Shown here piece after piece: positions 50,141 through 59,333 of a stretch of DNA of 64,000 nt. The notes beneath the pieces are model-generated. The model saw nothing but the letters and a program-made list of their open reading frames with translations, did not search any database and had not been told where the DNA came from. Numbering within the stretch: position 1 is the first letter of the stretch; each line of letters opens with the position of its first letter. The stretch comes from an uncultured Verrucomicrobiota bacterium (GTDB lineage: Bacteria > Verrucomicrobiota > Verrucomicrobiia > Opitutales > Opitutaceae): contig CAIQAB010000002.1 in the NCBI GenBank assembly GCA_903869675.1, forward strand, positions 175,542 through 239,541. Reading direction: 5' to 3'. The translations under genes were made by a program, and so were the position numbers.

Positions 50141-50941
50141 TTAGAGGTTTGGGGCGTAGGCAAGGAATACTCGGTATTCGTCTAGGATGGTGTCGAGCGC
50201 CGTCACGGCGGCCTCAACCTGAAGATCAATCGGTGCTCGGGCAGGAGTTTCGAAAATCAGGTCAAAGGGACGCGGACGGCGGCCGGGGGGAGCGCAGAGG
50301 ATGCCTTGGAAGCAGGCGTCGATTTTGCCGTCACGAGCGGGAAAGCCGTCGATCTGGGCGCGGCGGTCGCGCGGGAGAATATATCCGGCAGAGCGTAAAG
50401 CGGGTTCGAGGAGGGCCTCGTTGAGCACGCGGCCGTGGGTATAGCCGTAGACGCCCTCGGCGGTGTCGTCGGCATGCAGGGTGATGATGCCGTCGAAATC
50501 GCGGGCCGCGAGATCACGCTCAAGGGCGACGACCTCGGGTTGGACTGAGCCGCGCCAGAATTCCCGATTGAGATCGAGGTCCGCGCCGTTGTGGCGGGTG
50601 GCACGGGCGTAGCCCACGGGGTTGCAAAGCGGGTAAACGGTCAGGTTGTAACCGGTGGCACGGGCAGGGTCGGCGACGAGGCGTTCGAGAAAGGCGAGCG
50701 GGGCGAGCACGCTGGCGGGTTCGTCACCGTGCAAACCGCCGAAAAGCGCGAGGCGTATGGGATCGTGGGCGGCGGGCGGGCCGCTGAAAACCAGGCGCGG
50801 CAGGGGATGAATCTCGCCCTCGTGCGGAAAGCTCGCGACCAGATCATAACGCAATGGCGACCCCGGCCGGTCGAGGGCAACGAGGGGATCGAGCAGGGCA
50901 TGGATATCGCGGAGGGGCGACGGAGGCGAGAGGACGGGCAT
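50141..50941 (-). CDS. M14-like zinc carboxypeptidase / aspartoacylase-type hydrolase
   Basis: A 266-residue cytoplasmic protein with the M14 metal site: H71-x2-E74 (GGLHGDEPAS) and H156 (ITLHADDT). The substrate-binding N125-R126 is in LDLNREFW, and the catalytic glutamate candidate is E231 (IFETPAR). The family includes succinylglutamate desuccinylase/aspartoacylase-type enzymes and peptidoglycan carboxypeptidases. Its position inside the sulfate-transporter run, between sbp and cysT with only 27 bases to cysT, is unusual. A hairpin with terminator form separates it from sbp. The substrate is unknown; a sulfur-containing amide or peptide is an attractive guess only. Confidence 0.72.
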   Translation of the reverse strand: MPVLSPPSPLRDIHALLDPLVALDRPGSPLRYDLVASFPHEGEIHPLPRLVFSGPPAAHDPIRLALFGGLHGDEPASVLAPLAFLERLVADPARATGYNLTVYPLCNPVGYARATRHNGADLDLNREFWRGSVQPEVVALERDLAARDFDGIITLHADDTAEGVYGYTHGRVLNEALLEPALRSAGYILPRDRRAQIDGFPARDGKIDACFQGILCAPPGRRPRPFDLIFETPARAPIDLQVEAAVTALDTILDEYRVFLAYAPNL

Positions 50942-50950
50942 CGGGTCGGA

Positions 50951-50985
50951 AAATGGAAAAGAGGACGGGCGCGAGGCCCGTCCTC
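50951..50985 (-). terminator. hairpin terminator-like structure after sbp
   Basis: Read on the - strand, a 10-bp stem (GAGGACGGGC / GCCCGTCCTC) with a 5-base loop is followed by TTTTCCATTTT. It lies ~27 bases after the sbp stop and before the M14-like gene, so it may reduce read-through and make the binding protein the most abundant product. Confidence 0.65.
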
Positions 50986-51011
50986 CGGCTGAGATCGGAA
51001 GCGGTGGCGGT

Positions 51012-52022
51012 TTAGTTCTTTAAGTAGATTTGGTCGAAAGTGCCGCCATCATCGAAGTGCTCCTTCTGGGCCTTTGCCCAGCCGCCGAAGGCTTGGTCGA
51101 TGGTAAACAAATCCACCTTCGTGAACTGAGCGGCGTATTTCGCGGCGGCCTTGGGATCGACGGGACGGTAGAAGTTTTTGCCGGCTATGTCCTGCCCCTC
51201 GTCGGAGTAGAGATATTCAAGGTAAGCATTAGCGACCTCGGCGGTGCCCTTGCGCTTGACGACTTTGTCCACGACTGCAACGGGCGGTTCGGCGAGGATA
51301 CTGAGCGAAGGGACGATGATCTCGAATTGATCGGCACCGAACTCTTTCACCGCAAGAAAGGCCTCGTTTTCCCAAGACAGGAAAACGTCACCGATACCGC
51401 GCTGCACGAAAGTCGTGGTGGCGCCACGGGCGCCCGAATCGAGCACGGGAACATTTTTAAAAAGCTTGGCCACGAAGGCTTTGGCGGCGTCATCGGACCC
51501 TAGCTTGCGCTTGGCGAACTCCCAGGCCGCGAGGTAGTTCCAGCGGGCGCCGCCGGAGGTCTTGGGATTGGGGGTAATAACGGCGACGCCGGGTTTCACG
51601 ATATCGTCCCAGTCCTTGATGCCCTTCGGGTTTCCTTTGCGCACGAGGAACACGATGGTGGAGGTGTAAGGGGCGGAGTTGTGCGGGAAACGCGTCTGCC
51701 AGTCGGAGGAGAGGGCGCCGGAGTTTTTCGCAATGGCATCGATGTCGCCGGCGAGGGCGAGGGTGACGACGTCGGCGCGGAGGCCGTCGATCACGGAGCG
51801 GGCCTGTTTGCCGGAGCCGCCGTGGGACTGCTTTACGACGACATCATCACCGGTCTTGGTCTTCCAGTAGGCGGCGAAGGCGGCGTTGTATTCGACGTAG
51901 AGCTCGCGCGTCGGGTCGTAGGACACGTTGAGGAGCTCGATGCTCTTGGCGGCGGCGGAGCCGGCGAGGACGAGCGCGGCCAGGGCGGTGGCGGTGAAGC
52001 GGGGGAAAAAATAGAGATTCAT
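51012..52022 (-). CDS. sbp: periplasmic sulfate-binding protein
   Basis: A 336-residue sulfate/thiosulfate-binding protein. The signal peptide covers residues ~1-25. It shows [18 protein letters not shown] (~28-46), [17 protein letters not shown], which supplies main-chain sulfate contacts, and [28 protein letters not shown] follows, with a C-terminal DGGTFDQIY. These match Sbp/CysP proteins of about 330 residues. It delivers sulfate to CysTWA. The gene follows the porin gene by 32 bases on the same strand. Confidence 0.93.
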   Translation of the reverse strand: MNLYFFPRFTATALAALVLAGSAAAKSIELLNVSYDPTRELYVEYNAAFAAYWKTKTGDDVVVKQSHGGSGKQARSVIDGLRADVVTLALAGDIDAIAKNSGALSSDWQTRFPHNSAPYTSTIVFLVRKGNPKGIKDWDDIVKPGVAVITPNPKTSGGARWNYLAAWEFAKRKLGSDDAAKAFVAKLFKNVPVLDSGARGATTTFVQRGIGDVFLSWENEAFLAVKEFGADQFEIIVPSLSILAEPPVAVVDKVVKRKGTAEVANAYLEYLYSDEGQDIAGKNFYRPVDPKAAAKYAAQFTKVDLFTIDQAFGGWAKAQKEHFDDGGTFDQIYLKN

Positions 52023-52054
52023 GACGGGGAATTTAAAAATGATCGAACCGTGGT

Positions 52055-53572
52055 TCAGAAGCTGAGTTGAAGGCGGGTGAAGAAATAGAGTTCGTCGGAC
52101 AAGGCGCCGGCGGTGCCTGCGCCGCCTCCCTCCAATTTGGTTTTCTCGACGTTGAAGAGAACGCGGAAGTTATTGTTGAAATACCAATTCAGGCCGGCGC
52201 CGTAGGCGAAGGCACCCGTGGCATTAGCCGTGGGAGAGAGTCCGCCGTGGGCGGCATCATAGAGCGATTCGGCGTAATCGACCCCACTGAGGCGGCCGAC
52301 CAATTCAAAGGCGCCCCAAGAATCAGCACCCCACTTAAAGGGAGCGAAAGGAGTCACGCCGTTCTTGGTGGCCTCCTCGCCGGTCAGGACGTAGCCGGTG
52401 GAGACACGCCAAGCGGTGGTCTCGCCGTCAAAGCGCCGGGTATTGACCGCGCCCACGGTCCCGGTGGTGGCGTTGCCGGTGCCGGCCGACTGGCGACGGT
52501 AGAGGTAGTCTTGCTTCTCGACGGCGTATTCGGCGACCAGGCTGAAAGGCGTGCCGGTATACCATTCGAGCGAGGGCGAGATGCGGGTGTGATCGCCATC
52601 GGCGATGATCGAGGTGCCGGAGGCTTTATTGCCCTTGGCATTGCTCTCGACGAAAGCCCCCGGGATGGCCAGCAGAGTCTGCTGGCCGTTGCTGACGTAG
52701 TTCTGGATTCCAGTGACGGTGGTGCTGGCGCTGATACTGCCGCGTTCGTTGCCATGGCTGGCTCCGACGCCAAGAGAAAGCTTGGAAAGAGGACTCTCTT
52801 TATCCGCAAAAAAAGGAGCAACCGTCAGGCGACCGGCCGCCGTCTTGTCACCGTCCGCGTCATCGGTGGAAAAGCTTTGGGTGTTGTTCCGGGTGCCGAT
52901 GTAGGCACCGGCACGATAATCAACAAAACCGCCATTGAAGGAACCGTTGGCCTCGATGCCGAGGTCACGGTTGGGAAGCAGGGTGTTGACGAAGGGGGAC
53001 TCGATGAAATGACGATTGGCGCCGGGCTCCAGACCAACGGGTGACGGAGAACGCCCGGCCTTGATATTGAACTCGGGGATCAACTTTACGTTCACCCAAG
53101 CGTCGATGAGGCCGACGGTGGTGCTGGTCGATGAAAGCGCATTCGCGCCAAGCTCGGGGGTGACGGTGAAATCGACGTTAGAGATGGTGCCGGTGAAAGG
53201 CAGTCGGATACGGCGGAGGAAAAAGCCGTCGCGATTGGCCGCGCCCTCGTGGTCGAGGAAAGTGCGGGAATCAAACTGGGCCATTAACTTTAATTTAAGA
53301 TCGAAGGACTTGTCGGCCGAGGTCAGGCCAAAGCCCTTGGCGTCGGCAGTCACCTTAACCGCTTTTTGGGCGGCGGCGGTGGCAGCCTCGTCTTTCAGCT
53401 CATTGTTGCGCTCGAGGACGCGAAGTTTCTGGTCGAGCTGCCGGATCTGCTCGCGGAGCGCAGAGATGTCGTCGGCCGGCGCGGTCTGGGCCCGGCCGGC
53501 GAGCGGCGCGAGGGCGAGGGTGGAAAGCGCGACGGCCGTAGCGGCGTCGCGAAAGGAACGGGGAGACTTCAT
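52055..53572 (-). CDS. OprO/OprP-like anion porin
   Basis: A 505-residue outer-membrane protein. After a signal peptide (~1-28) there is a short coiled coil ([21 protein letters not shown], ~35-57) that may tether the trimer or contact peptidoglycan. A beta-barrel follows that resembles phosphate-selective porin O/P, with [19 protein letters not shown], the [19 protein letters not shown] region and a terminal aromatic FTRLQLSF. Placed just before sbp, it may give sulfate (or other oxyanions) passage across the outer membrane. Selectivity cannot be read from sequence. Confidence 0.82.
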   Translation of the reverse strand: MKSPRSFRDAATAVALSTLALAPLAGRAQTAPADDISALREQIRQLDQKLRVLERNNELKDEAATAAAQKAVKVTADAKGFGLTSADKSFDLKLKLMAQFDSRTFLDHEGAANRDGFFLRRIRLPFTGTISNVDFTVTPELGANALSSTSTTVGLIDAWVNVKLIPEFNIKAGRSPSPVGLEPGANRHFIESPFVNTLLPNRDLGIEANGSFNGGFVDYRAGAYIGTRNNTQSFSTDDADGDKTAAGRLTVAPFFADKESPLSKLSLGVGASHGNERGSISASTTVTGIQNYVSNGQQTLLAIPGAFVESNAKGNKASGTSIIADGDHTRISPSLEWYTGTPFSLVAEYAVEKQDYLYRRQSAGTGNATTGTVGAVNTRRFDGETTAWRVSTGYVLTGEEATKNGVTPFAPFKWGADSWGAFELVGRLSGVDYAESLYDAAHGGLSPTANATGAFAYGAGLNWYFNNNFRVLFNVEKTKLEGGGAGTAGALSDELYFFTRLQLSF

Positions 53573-53705
53573 GGTCGGAATGGATGCTGGTCTAGCGATT
53601 CACGGAAGCTCCCGAGGACGGGTGGCAGGGTGGTCTGGATGGTTGGTTGCGGGAATCGCCGCCGCCGGGCGGGCGGTAGGCGAAAAGGGATGAGGTCGAC
53701 GGGCT

Positions 53706-53906
53706 TTATTCGTCGCGGGAAGACGCGCCGCCGGGGCCGCCGAGGCGGGTTTTTTCGGTGCGCTCGATCTGGGTCACCTTGCCGTCGTGGACGACGATCT
53801 GGACCACACCGTAGCGGAGGCCCTCGACCTTGGCCCGGACGATGGCGAGCCAGTCGGGCGGATTATTGGCGGAGGCAGAGAAAGTGGCGGCGGAAAGGGC
53901 GCTCAT
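53706..53906 (-). CDS. DUF2292 (YezD-like) small protein
   Basis: A 66-residue protein whose core PPDWLAIVRAKVEGLRYGVVQIVVHDGKVTQIERTEKTRL (positions ~16-55) matches the YezD/DUF2292 family. Family members are often encoded in sulfur-assimilation loci, but their function is not known. No signal peptide is visible. It lies between the Rrf2-type regulator and the porin gene, all on the same strand, and is probably part of the same regulon. Confidence 0.78.
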   Translation of the reverse strand: MSALSAATFSASANNPPDWLAIVRAKVEGLRYGVVQIVVHDGKVTQIERTEKTRLGGPGGASSRDE

Positions 53907-53941
53907 GGCGAAAAAGGGCGCGAGGCGGGAAAAGGGTGGGT

Positions 53942-54550
53942 TCAGATGGTGTAGTCGGGCAGGAGCTGCGAAAGCAGGCCCTCAACCTGAATAATGCGGC
54001 TGGGAACAACCGCGCGGGCGGTGCGGGTGCTGCGACGGGAAGCGACGGTGGACTTCACTGGCTTGCCGCGGACGGCGGGGCGCGGCGCGGCAAAAGGCAG
54101 GGGCAACGCGTCTCGACGGAGCTTGCGGAGGGTGACCTCCACCACGTCGGCCAATGTGTAGCGGTCAAGAATGCCGGCGATGGCATTGCGCACATCGAGC
54201 ATCAACATGCGCAGGCCGCAGTGCTCCTCGTCGGGGCAGCTGCACTTTTCATACGCGGTGTGGCTGACGCAGCCGATCGGCGCGAGCGGTCCGTCAATCA
54301 GACGCACAACCGAACCGATGGTGATTTCGGAAGCGGGCCGGGCGAGGTGATAGCCACCGAACTTGCCGCGTTGCGCCACCACGATCCCGGCGGTCTTGAG
54401 CTCCTGCATGATCTGCTCGAGAAACTTGGCAGGAATAGACTCTTTGGCCGAAAGCTCGGTGACCTGCACCAACTCGCGGCCCACCGCCCCGGCAATGCCG
54501 AGGTCGATCAGGGCGCGGAGCGCGTATTCACCTTTTTTGGAGAGCTTCAT
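53942..54550 (-). CDS. Rrf2-family regulator, probable sulfur-assimilation repressor
   Basis: A 202-residue Rrf2-type winged-helix regulator. The start MKLSKKGEYALRALIDLG at 54550 is the family N-terminus, so an upstream in-frame start is rejected. The DNA-binding wing includes QRGKFGGYHLARP. Cysteines C94, C103, C105 and C111 (IGCVSHTAYEKCSCPDEEHCGL) suggest an iron-sulfur cluster or cysteine sensing, as in IscR and related members. About 60 extra C-terminal residues, basic in part, exceed the usual ~150. It heads the sulfate-uptake gene run, with palindromes in its own leader. Confidence 0.88.
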   Translation of the reverse strand: MKLSKKGEYALRALIDLGIAGAVGRELVQVTELSAKESIPAKFLEQIMQELKTAGIVVAQRGKFGGYHLARPASEITIGSVVRLIDGPLAPIGCVSHTAYEKCSCPDEEHCGLRMLMLDVRNAIAGILDRYTLADVVEVTLRKLRRDALPLPFAAPRPAVRGKPVKSTVASRRSTRTARAVVPSRIIQVEGLLSQLLPDYTI

Positions 54551-54553
54551 GCA

Positions 54554-54591
54554 GGGATTTAATCCCCACAAAAAGAGTAGGATTAAAATCC
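54554..54591 (-). promoter_or_regulatory. two GGATT-type palindromes, candidate operators of the Rrf2 regulator
   Basis: GGGATTTAATCCC at 54554-54566 is a perfect palindrome around one T. GGATTAAAATCC at 54580-54591 has perfect 5-bp arms. Their centres are about 25 bases apart, and the first begins four bases from the regulator's start codon, where it would cover the ribosome-binding region. Autoregulation is a reasonable inference. Confidence 0.5.
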
Positions 54592-54606
54592 GCAAGTCTC
54601 TTTTCC

Positions 54607-54635
54607 TATAAATTCAGTGGGATATAAAAAATCAA
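54607..54635 (-). promoter_or_regulatory. sigma-70-like promoter of the Rrf2 regulator
   Basis: On the - strand, TTGATT (54635-54630) and TTTATA (54612-54607) are separated by exactly 17 bases. Predicted transcription begins near 54600, placing both palindromes downstream of the start. The -35 box touches the end of the neighbouring MBL gene. Confidence 0.5.
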
Positions 54636-55414
54636 AGCATTATCTTGAGCCCATCGTATGCAAAGCTCCCTGCATTATTAAGATGTATATGCTCATCGCA
54701 GTGGGCTACCGCATGGTTGAGGTGCGTGATAAAGGTCTGCCGTGGTGCCAAGTCGGCGGCCACGGCGAGGGCCTCCGGGATGCTGAGGTGGGTCGGATGC
54801 GGAGAAGGCCGCAAGCCGTCCAAAAGCAGTAAATCAACCCCGCGCGCGAGGTCACGGGCGGCAGGCGGCACGGTTTTGCAATCGGTGTAGTAAGCGAAAC
54901 GGCGACCCGAACCCGCCTCGGTAAACACAAGGCCAAGCGTATCGATCCGCCCGTGCGGGAGCAACAGGGACTCGATCACGCCTTCAGGCAACTCCAGGCG
55001 GGCAGGCAGACGGCGAAGGTCGAAGCGGGCGTAGCCGTCGGGCACTTCGCCGCGCGGTTTGAGCGCGTAGGGATAAATGGCCCGCACCCTCTCCTCACCA
55101 TCCTCATGACAATACACCGGCAGCGTTCCGTCGTCGCGCAGATCGCAGTAACGCCGGAGATCGTCCATGCCGAGGATGTGGTCGGCGTGTCCGTGGGTCA
55201 GTATGAACAGGTCGATCGACGGGATGGACTCGCGAAGCATTTGCACCCGAAACTCCGGCGCAGCGTCGATCTGGATGCGGAGGCCATTCATGACCACATG
55301 GACGGAGGCGCGAGTGCGGTGGTCACGCGGGTCGGACGAACGGCACACCGCGCAGTCACAAGCGATCATGGGAACGCCGTGGGAGGTGCCGGAGCCGAGA
55401 ACGATGATTTCCAT
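54632..55414 (-). CDS. MBL-fold metallohydrolase (PhnP-like)
   Basis: A 260-residue zinc hydrolase. The start at 55414 gives the family N-terminus MEIIVLGSGTSHGVP; an upstream extension is not conserved. The extra zinc cysteines are C19, C21 and C24 (IACDCAVCRSS), and the core motif HGHADH is at 74-79 (LFILTHGHADHILGMDDL). LPHGRIDTLGLVF and ITHLNHAVAH complete the metal site. PhnP acts on cyclic phosphodiesters in phosphonate breakdown, but no other phn gene is here, so the true substrate is open. Relatives are also annotated as lipoyltransferase-linked or tRNase-Z-like. Confidence 0.82.
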   Translation of the reverse strand: MEIIVLGSGTSHGVPMIACDCAVCRSSDPRDHRTRASVHVVMNGLRIQIDAAPEFRVQMLRESIPSIDLFILTHGHADHILGMDDLRRYCDLRDDGTLPVYCHEDGEERVRAIYPYALKPRGEVPDGYARFDLRRLPARLELPEGVIESLLLPHGRIDTLGLVFTEAGSGRRFAYYTDCKTVPPAARDLARGVDLLLLDGLRPSPHPTHLSIPEALAVAADLAPRQTFITHLNHAVAHCDEHIHLNNAGSFAYDGLKIML

Positions 55415-55525
55415 GCGAAGCGACCAGACCGGCAAAACCCCGACGACGCCGCCACGGTAAAATGCCGGCGTCGCCAAAAACGGCAAAAAGGCCCGTCTCA
55501 AGCTTGATGACGGGCCTGGACAGGC

Positions 55526-55888
55526 TCAGGGCGCTTCGCCTTCAGGGCGAGGCGGAGGCGGACCGGCATCATCCTCCTCACCCTCCGGACGTTGTGGCGG
55601 GTGCGGCGGCGGCGGCAATTCCTCACGGGTGATCTGGCCATCGTGGTTGCGATCCAGCTTTCCGAGCGTCGCGGACGCGGCCGAGATTTCGGCGGCAGAG
55701 ATGATCCCGTCATGGTCGGTATCAAACAAACCGGACAGCGGATGCGGCGGGCGCGGACCGTGAGCGGGTGGCGACGAAGCATCGCCAGCAGAGGGAGGCA
55801 CCGGATGAGCGAAGGCCGAGCAGGCAGCCAGCGCCAATCCGGACGCCGAAATACAAAACCAAGAACGAAGCGTGCGGGTGGTGTGCAT
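55526..55888 (-). CDS. small secreted EF-hand protein
   Basis: A 120-residue protein with a signal peptide (~1-27, possible lipobox-like LAAC). Two EF-hand loops are clear: DTDHDGIISAAE (~55-66) and DRNHDGQITREE (~78-89), both with full calcium-ligand patterns. The rest is rich in proline, histidine and acidic residues (PPPPHPPQRPEGEEDD), which could also bind metals. It lies just downstream of a two-component system on the same strand and may be the calcium- or metal-sensing partner, or a target of that system. Confidence 0.78.
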   Translation of the reverse strand: MHTTRTLRSWFCISASGLALAACSAFAHPVPPSAGDASSPPAHGPRPPHPLSGLFDTDHDGIISAAEISAASATLGKLDRNHDGQITREELPPPPHPPQRPEGEEDDAGPPPPRPEGEAP

Positions 55889-56009
55889 AAGGTGAATTTG
55901 CGAGCCCAGTAAAACACCCGGACGTAAGTGCCGTGTGAGCCGGGACGGTTATTTGGTTAAGCCCGTGTAAAGTTTTCCCCGGAGAGGTCGCGACGCGCAC
56001 GAATCGGAC

Positions 56010-57497
56010 TCAATCCGCCAGCGGCAATCGGAGCGAGGCCCGCAAGCCCTGTGGCTCGCGATTGGCAAAATGCACACTGCCGCCGCAGGCCTCGACGCAA
56101 GCCCTTACAATGGCGAGCCCCAGGCCGGCGCCGCCGGTTTCGCGCTGGCGGGCGATCTCAGGCCGGAAAAAAGGTTCGCCTAGACGCGCGAGGGCCTCGC
56201 GGGGCACGCCCGGGCCGGCGTCCTCGACCACGATCTCCACCCCGGTATCCACCCGGTGGGCACAAAGCGTAATGGCGGCGTCGCGGCCGGCGTAACGCAG
56301 GGCATTGCGCAAGAGGTTGCCAATCGCACGGGCGAGCAGATCGGCATCGGCGCGCACCGCCAGACCGCGGGGCAAATCGACGGCGACGGCATCGGCGGCA
56401 GCCTCGCGCCCAAGCACCCGCGCGACGAGTGGCTCGAGCTCCACCCGCACCTGCGCAGCAGCCCGGGGCAGGAGTCCCGCCCGGGTAAAGGCCAGCAACT
56501 CGGCCACGAGGCCGGCCATGTGAGCGACCTCCTCGCGCACGTCGGCCACCGCTGGACGCAGCTCCGGCGGGACTCGCTCCTCAAGGATACCCACCCCCAT
56601 CTGCATGCGCCCGAGCGGAGAGCCGAGCTCGTGCGCGATGTCGCCGAGGAATCGTTTCTGACCGCCGACCAGCAGTTCGAGGCGCGAGCTCATGCGGTTA
56701 ATGGCGACGCCGAGTTCGCCGATCTCGTCATGACGCTCGCCCGGCACCCGCGTGTCGAACCGCCCGTCGGCGATACGCTCCGTCGCCAGCGTGAGCCGAC
56801 CCAGCGCACGGGTGACGCCACTCACAAACGGCAGCCAGATGAGCACGGATAACACCACCGCACCGGCCGCGAACCAGAGGGCGTTTTTCAACTCCAGCAT
56901 ATCAAGCAGAACCCAAAACGAAGGCACATGAACGAGTAAAAAATCCCGCGGCCGGCCGGGCACTCCGAGCATGACCCCCACCCAGTAACCCGGCTCGGAA
57001 ACACCCGGAACCAAGACCCGGGGCGTCGGGCGTGGCCCGGGGGGCAACCCAGCGGAGGCGGGCCGGGCAGCCTCCATACTGCGCAGCGGCGGCGGACCAC
57101 CAAAGCCATCGGGACCACCCCGGCCGGGAGGTGCGCTGCGCAACCGGTTCTCTTGTGCGCGGGAAGCGGTGGTCATCCAATCACGCAGCAAGGAAGGCAG
57201 CTTGCGGTCGTCACCCGCGAGGCGCCGCAGATCCTCGCCGTAGTAGGCAAGGCTGACGCCCTCGATCGTGGACGCTTTGGCCAGGGCATCCGCCCACTCG
57301 GAGCGCGGGCGCGCCCGGAGATCGTTAACCGTGAGTTCGGCCCAGGACTGAACTGGTCGGCCCAGATCCCCCGCGACCAACGAATCCCAAGCGATGCCAT
57401 CCCCGGCCCGGAAAATAGCGAACCCGGCCAGCGCCGTGAGCAGGAGCAGATTGAGGAGCAACCAGCACGAAACTTTGACCTTTAAGGGGATACGCAT
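56010..57497 (-). CDS. sensor histidine kinase (two-component system)
   Basis: A 495-residue inner-membrane kinase. The first membrane helix is at ~10-29. A ~175-residue periplasmic domain rich in Pro/Gly/Arg follows (GRGGPDGFGGPPP near 125-137), then the second helix at ~206-228. Next come a HAMP linker (~230-280), the HisKA domain with phospho-acceptor H289 (GDIAHELGSPLGR), and an ATPase domain with NLLRNALRYAG, DAGPGVP and GGAGLGLAI. The organisation resembles CpxA-like kinases. The response regulator gene ends 12 bases upstream on the same strand. Confidence 0.9.
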   Translation of the reverse strand: MRIPLKVKVSCWLLLNLLLLTALAGFAIFRAGDGIAWDSLVAGDLGRPVQSWAELTVNDLRARPRSEWADALAKASTIEGVSLAYYGEDLRRLAGDDRKLPSLLRDWMTTASRAQENRLRSAPPGRGGPDGFGGPPPLRSMEAARPASAGLPPGPRPTPRVLVPGVSEPGYWVGVMLGVPGRPRDFLLVHVPSFWVLLDMLELKNALWFAAGAVVLSVLIWLPFVSGVTRALGRLTLATERIADGRFDTRVPGERHDEIGELGVAINRMSSRLELLVGGQKRFLGDIAHELGSPLGRMQMGVGILEERVPPELRPAVADVREEVAHMAGLVAELLAFTRAGLLPRAAAQVRVELEPLVARVLGREAAADAVAVDLPRGLAVRADADLLARAIGNLLRNALRYAGRDAAITLCAHRVDTGVEIVVEDAGPGVPREALARLGEPFFRPEIARQRETGGAGLGLAIVRACVEACGGSVHFANREPQGLRASLRLPLAD

Positions 57498-57509
57498 GGT
57501 CAGATGGAC

Positions 57510-58244
57510 TCAAGGCGAGTTTGGATCGACCAACATGTAGCCGGCGGAGCGCAGGGTGCGGATAAAGCGCGGCTGGCGGGCGTCGTCGCCGAGTTTTTTG
57601 CGCAGGGCGGAGATGTGGACGTCGATGGAGCGATCGAAGACGTCATAATGCCGGTCGCGGATCTCATCGAGCAGGGCCTCGCGGGTGCGGACGCGACCAT
57701 GGGCGCGGGCGAGGCTGGCCAAGAGGTCGAACTCCACCGGCGTGAGGGCGAGCGGTTGGTCATGCAACAGGGCGAGACGCGCCTCGGGCCGCACACGCAG
57801 CGGGCCGACCACGATCTCGACCAGCGGCGGCAGCGTGGCGGCAGGCCGGGCGGCACTGCGGCGCAGGACGGCGCGCAGGCGGGCGAGCAGTTCGCGGGAA
57901 GAAAAAGTCTTGGGCAGATAGTCGTCGGCGCCGACCTCCAGACCGACGATACGGTCGGTCTCATCGCCGCGCGCCGTGAGCATGAGCACCGGCAGATCGC
58001 TGGCCCGGCGAATGCGGCGGAGAACCTCGAAGCCATCCAAACTCGGGAGCATGACGTCGAGAATCACGGCCTGCCAGGGCGCCCCCGACTCGACCGCGCG
58101 AGTGGCGCCAATCGCCCCATCATGCTCGGCGGTAACGTCAAAACCCAAGGGCTGCAGGTAATCGGCGACGAGACGGCAGAGCTTGCGATCATCATCAATC
58201 ATCAACACCGCCACACGACCAGCTAGAGGAGCCTCGGAATCCAT
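57510..58244 (-). CDS. OmpR-family response regulator
   Basis: A 244-residue regulator counted from the ATG at 58244; a TTG at 58256 would add four residues. The receiver domain has the acidic pocket MIDDDR, phospho-acceptor D63 in VILDVMLPSLDG, T near MLTARGDE, and lysine in DDYLPKTFSSREL (usually PKPF, here PKTF). The C-terminal winged helix shows LTPVEFDLLASLARAHGRVRTREALL and DVHISALRKKLGD. It forms a system with the kinase encoded next, and perhaps the EF-hand protein. Confidence 0.92.
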   Translation of the reverse strand: MDSEAPLAGRVAVLMIDDDRKLCRLVADYLQPLGFDVTAEHDGAIGATRAVESGAPWQAVILDVMLPSLDGFEVLRRIRRASDLPVLMLTARGDETDRIVGLEVGADDYLPKTFSSRELLARLRAVLRRSAARPAATLPPLVEIVVGPLRVRPEARLALLHDQPLALTPVEFDLLASLARAHGRVRTREALLDEIRDRHYDVFDRSIDVHISALRKKLGDDARQPRFIRTLRSAGYMLVDPNSP

Positions 58245-58532
58245 GCGCCGACCCAATCAAAAATCCGCCGCAAAGGCAGGTCTCTTTACTCGAGCTTAAC
58301 TTTAAAAAACTGGAATCCGAGATTGGGGGCATTATGCCATCATGAAATCTCAGGGCAGAAAGATATGCTCAATTACCTATCGACCTATCCCTGCTGCATA
58401 GATCGAAGTGGTTGCGTGAATCGCACGGCTAACCTAAATTAATACAGAAACCATCGATCCGTGGGGCTATACGCGTTAAATAGAATTCGAGGCATGCCAC
58501 AATCCACTAAAGCACCATCTGCCGGCTTAACA

Positions 58533-59264
58533 TTAGGTTATGCAGATATTACATTTACGCGAAGTGCGCCTTAGGCTGGAAATAAAAAACACTGCCAGAC
58601 CAAATAGTAAAGCCAAGGAGGCTGGTTCTGGGATTGTAGGATCCGTTGAAGTGGAAGTAAAAGCAGCCACCCCCGTTTCAGTTCCGCCTAAAAAACCGGC
58701 TGATATCGTGAATGTTAAACTAACACTCAAAGCAGTATCTGTTGCCGGGCGATTGGAAGGTTGCTGTAAATAAACATTGGCGCCGCCAGAAAAGGAAAAT
58801 ACGTGGCCTGACTCCAAATCACTGAAAGATAAATTATTGGAATACGACACAGAAGAACCGGTTAAAGGTTGCACGCCTGTCATCATTTTCACCACCCCGG
58901 TATTACTCGAAAGGAATTCTGCTCTTCCAACCTGAACACCATAATCAGGGCTAGAAGACACTGAGCCCGTAAGTTGACCGTTAATCCTCAAACTAGCTTT
59001 CGGTGCCGCTGAATCCAAACTATAGCCATCAGGAATAGGCGCACCCCAATTTAAAACAAGGGTGATAGGCCCAAACAATGAAAGGCTACCAGCGAAATAA
59101 TCCGGAGTGGTATTAATATTTCCCGGCCAAGACCTAGAGAAAGTAGAAGATACAGTCCTATTATTACCGTCCAGACTAAATGTATACGGAATGTAAATAG
59201 TGTCAGCCCTGAGCCCCACAAAAAACCAAAGCAGCAGAGTGGCAAACCTTGAAGTATATAACAT
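58533..59264 (-). CDS. PEP-CTERM anchored secreted protein
   Basis: A 243-residue protein. The start at 59264 gives a signal-like N-terminus (MLYTSRFATLLLWFFVG). The body is beta-rich and Ser/Thr/Asn-rich without a recognised domain. The C-terminus is a textbook PEP-CTERM sorting tail: IPEPASLALLFGLAVFFISS followed by arginines, which would be cut by an exosortase. The gene is much more AT-rich than its neighbours, indicating recent acquisition or relaxed composition. An inverted repeat (59334-59357) lies ~70 bases upstream. Confidence 0.82.
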   Translation of the reverse strand: MLYTSRFATLLLWFFVGLRADTIYIPYTFSLDGNNRTVSSTFSRSWPGNINTTPDYFAGSLSLFGPITLVLNWGAPIPDGYSLDSAAPKASLRINGQLTGSVSSSPDYGVQVGRAEFLSSNTGVVKMMTGVQPLTGSSVSYSNNLSFSDLESGHVFSFSGGANVYLQQPSNRPATDTALSVSLTFTISAGFLGGTETGVAAFTSTSTDPTIPEPASLALLFGLAVFFISSLRRTSRKCNICIT

Positions 59265-59333
59265 TAAATTACGATCAAATAGAAAAACAAACCCTGTCAA
59301 CACCCAAAGTCCATCAACCACTTCCTTGACTTT

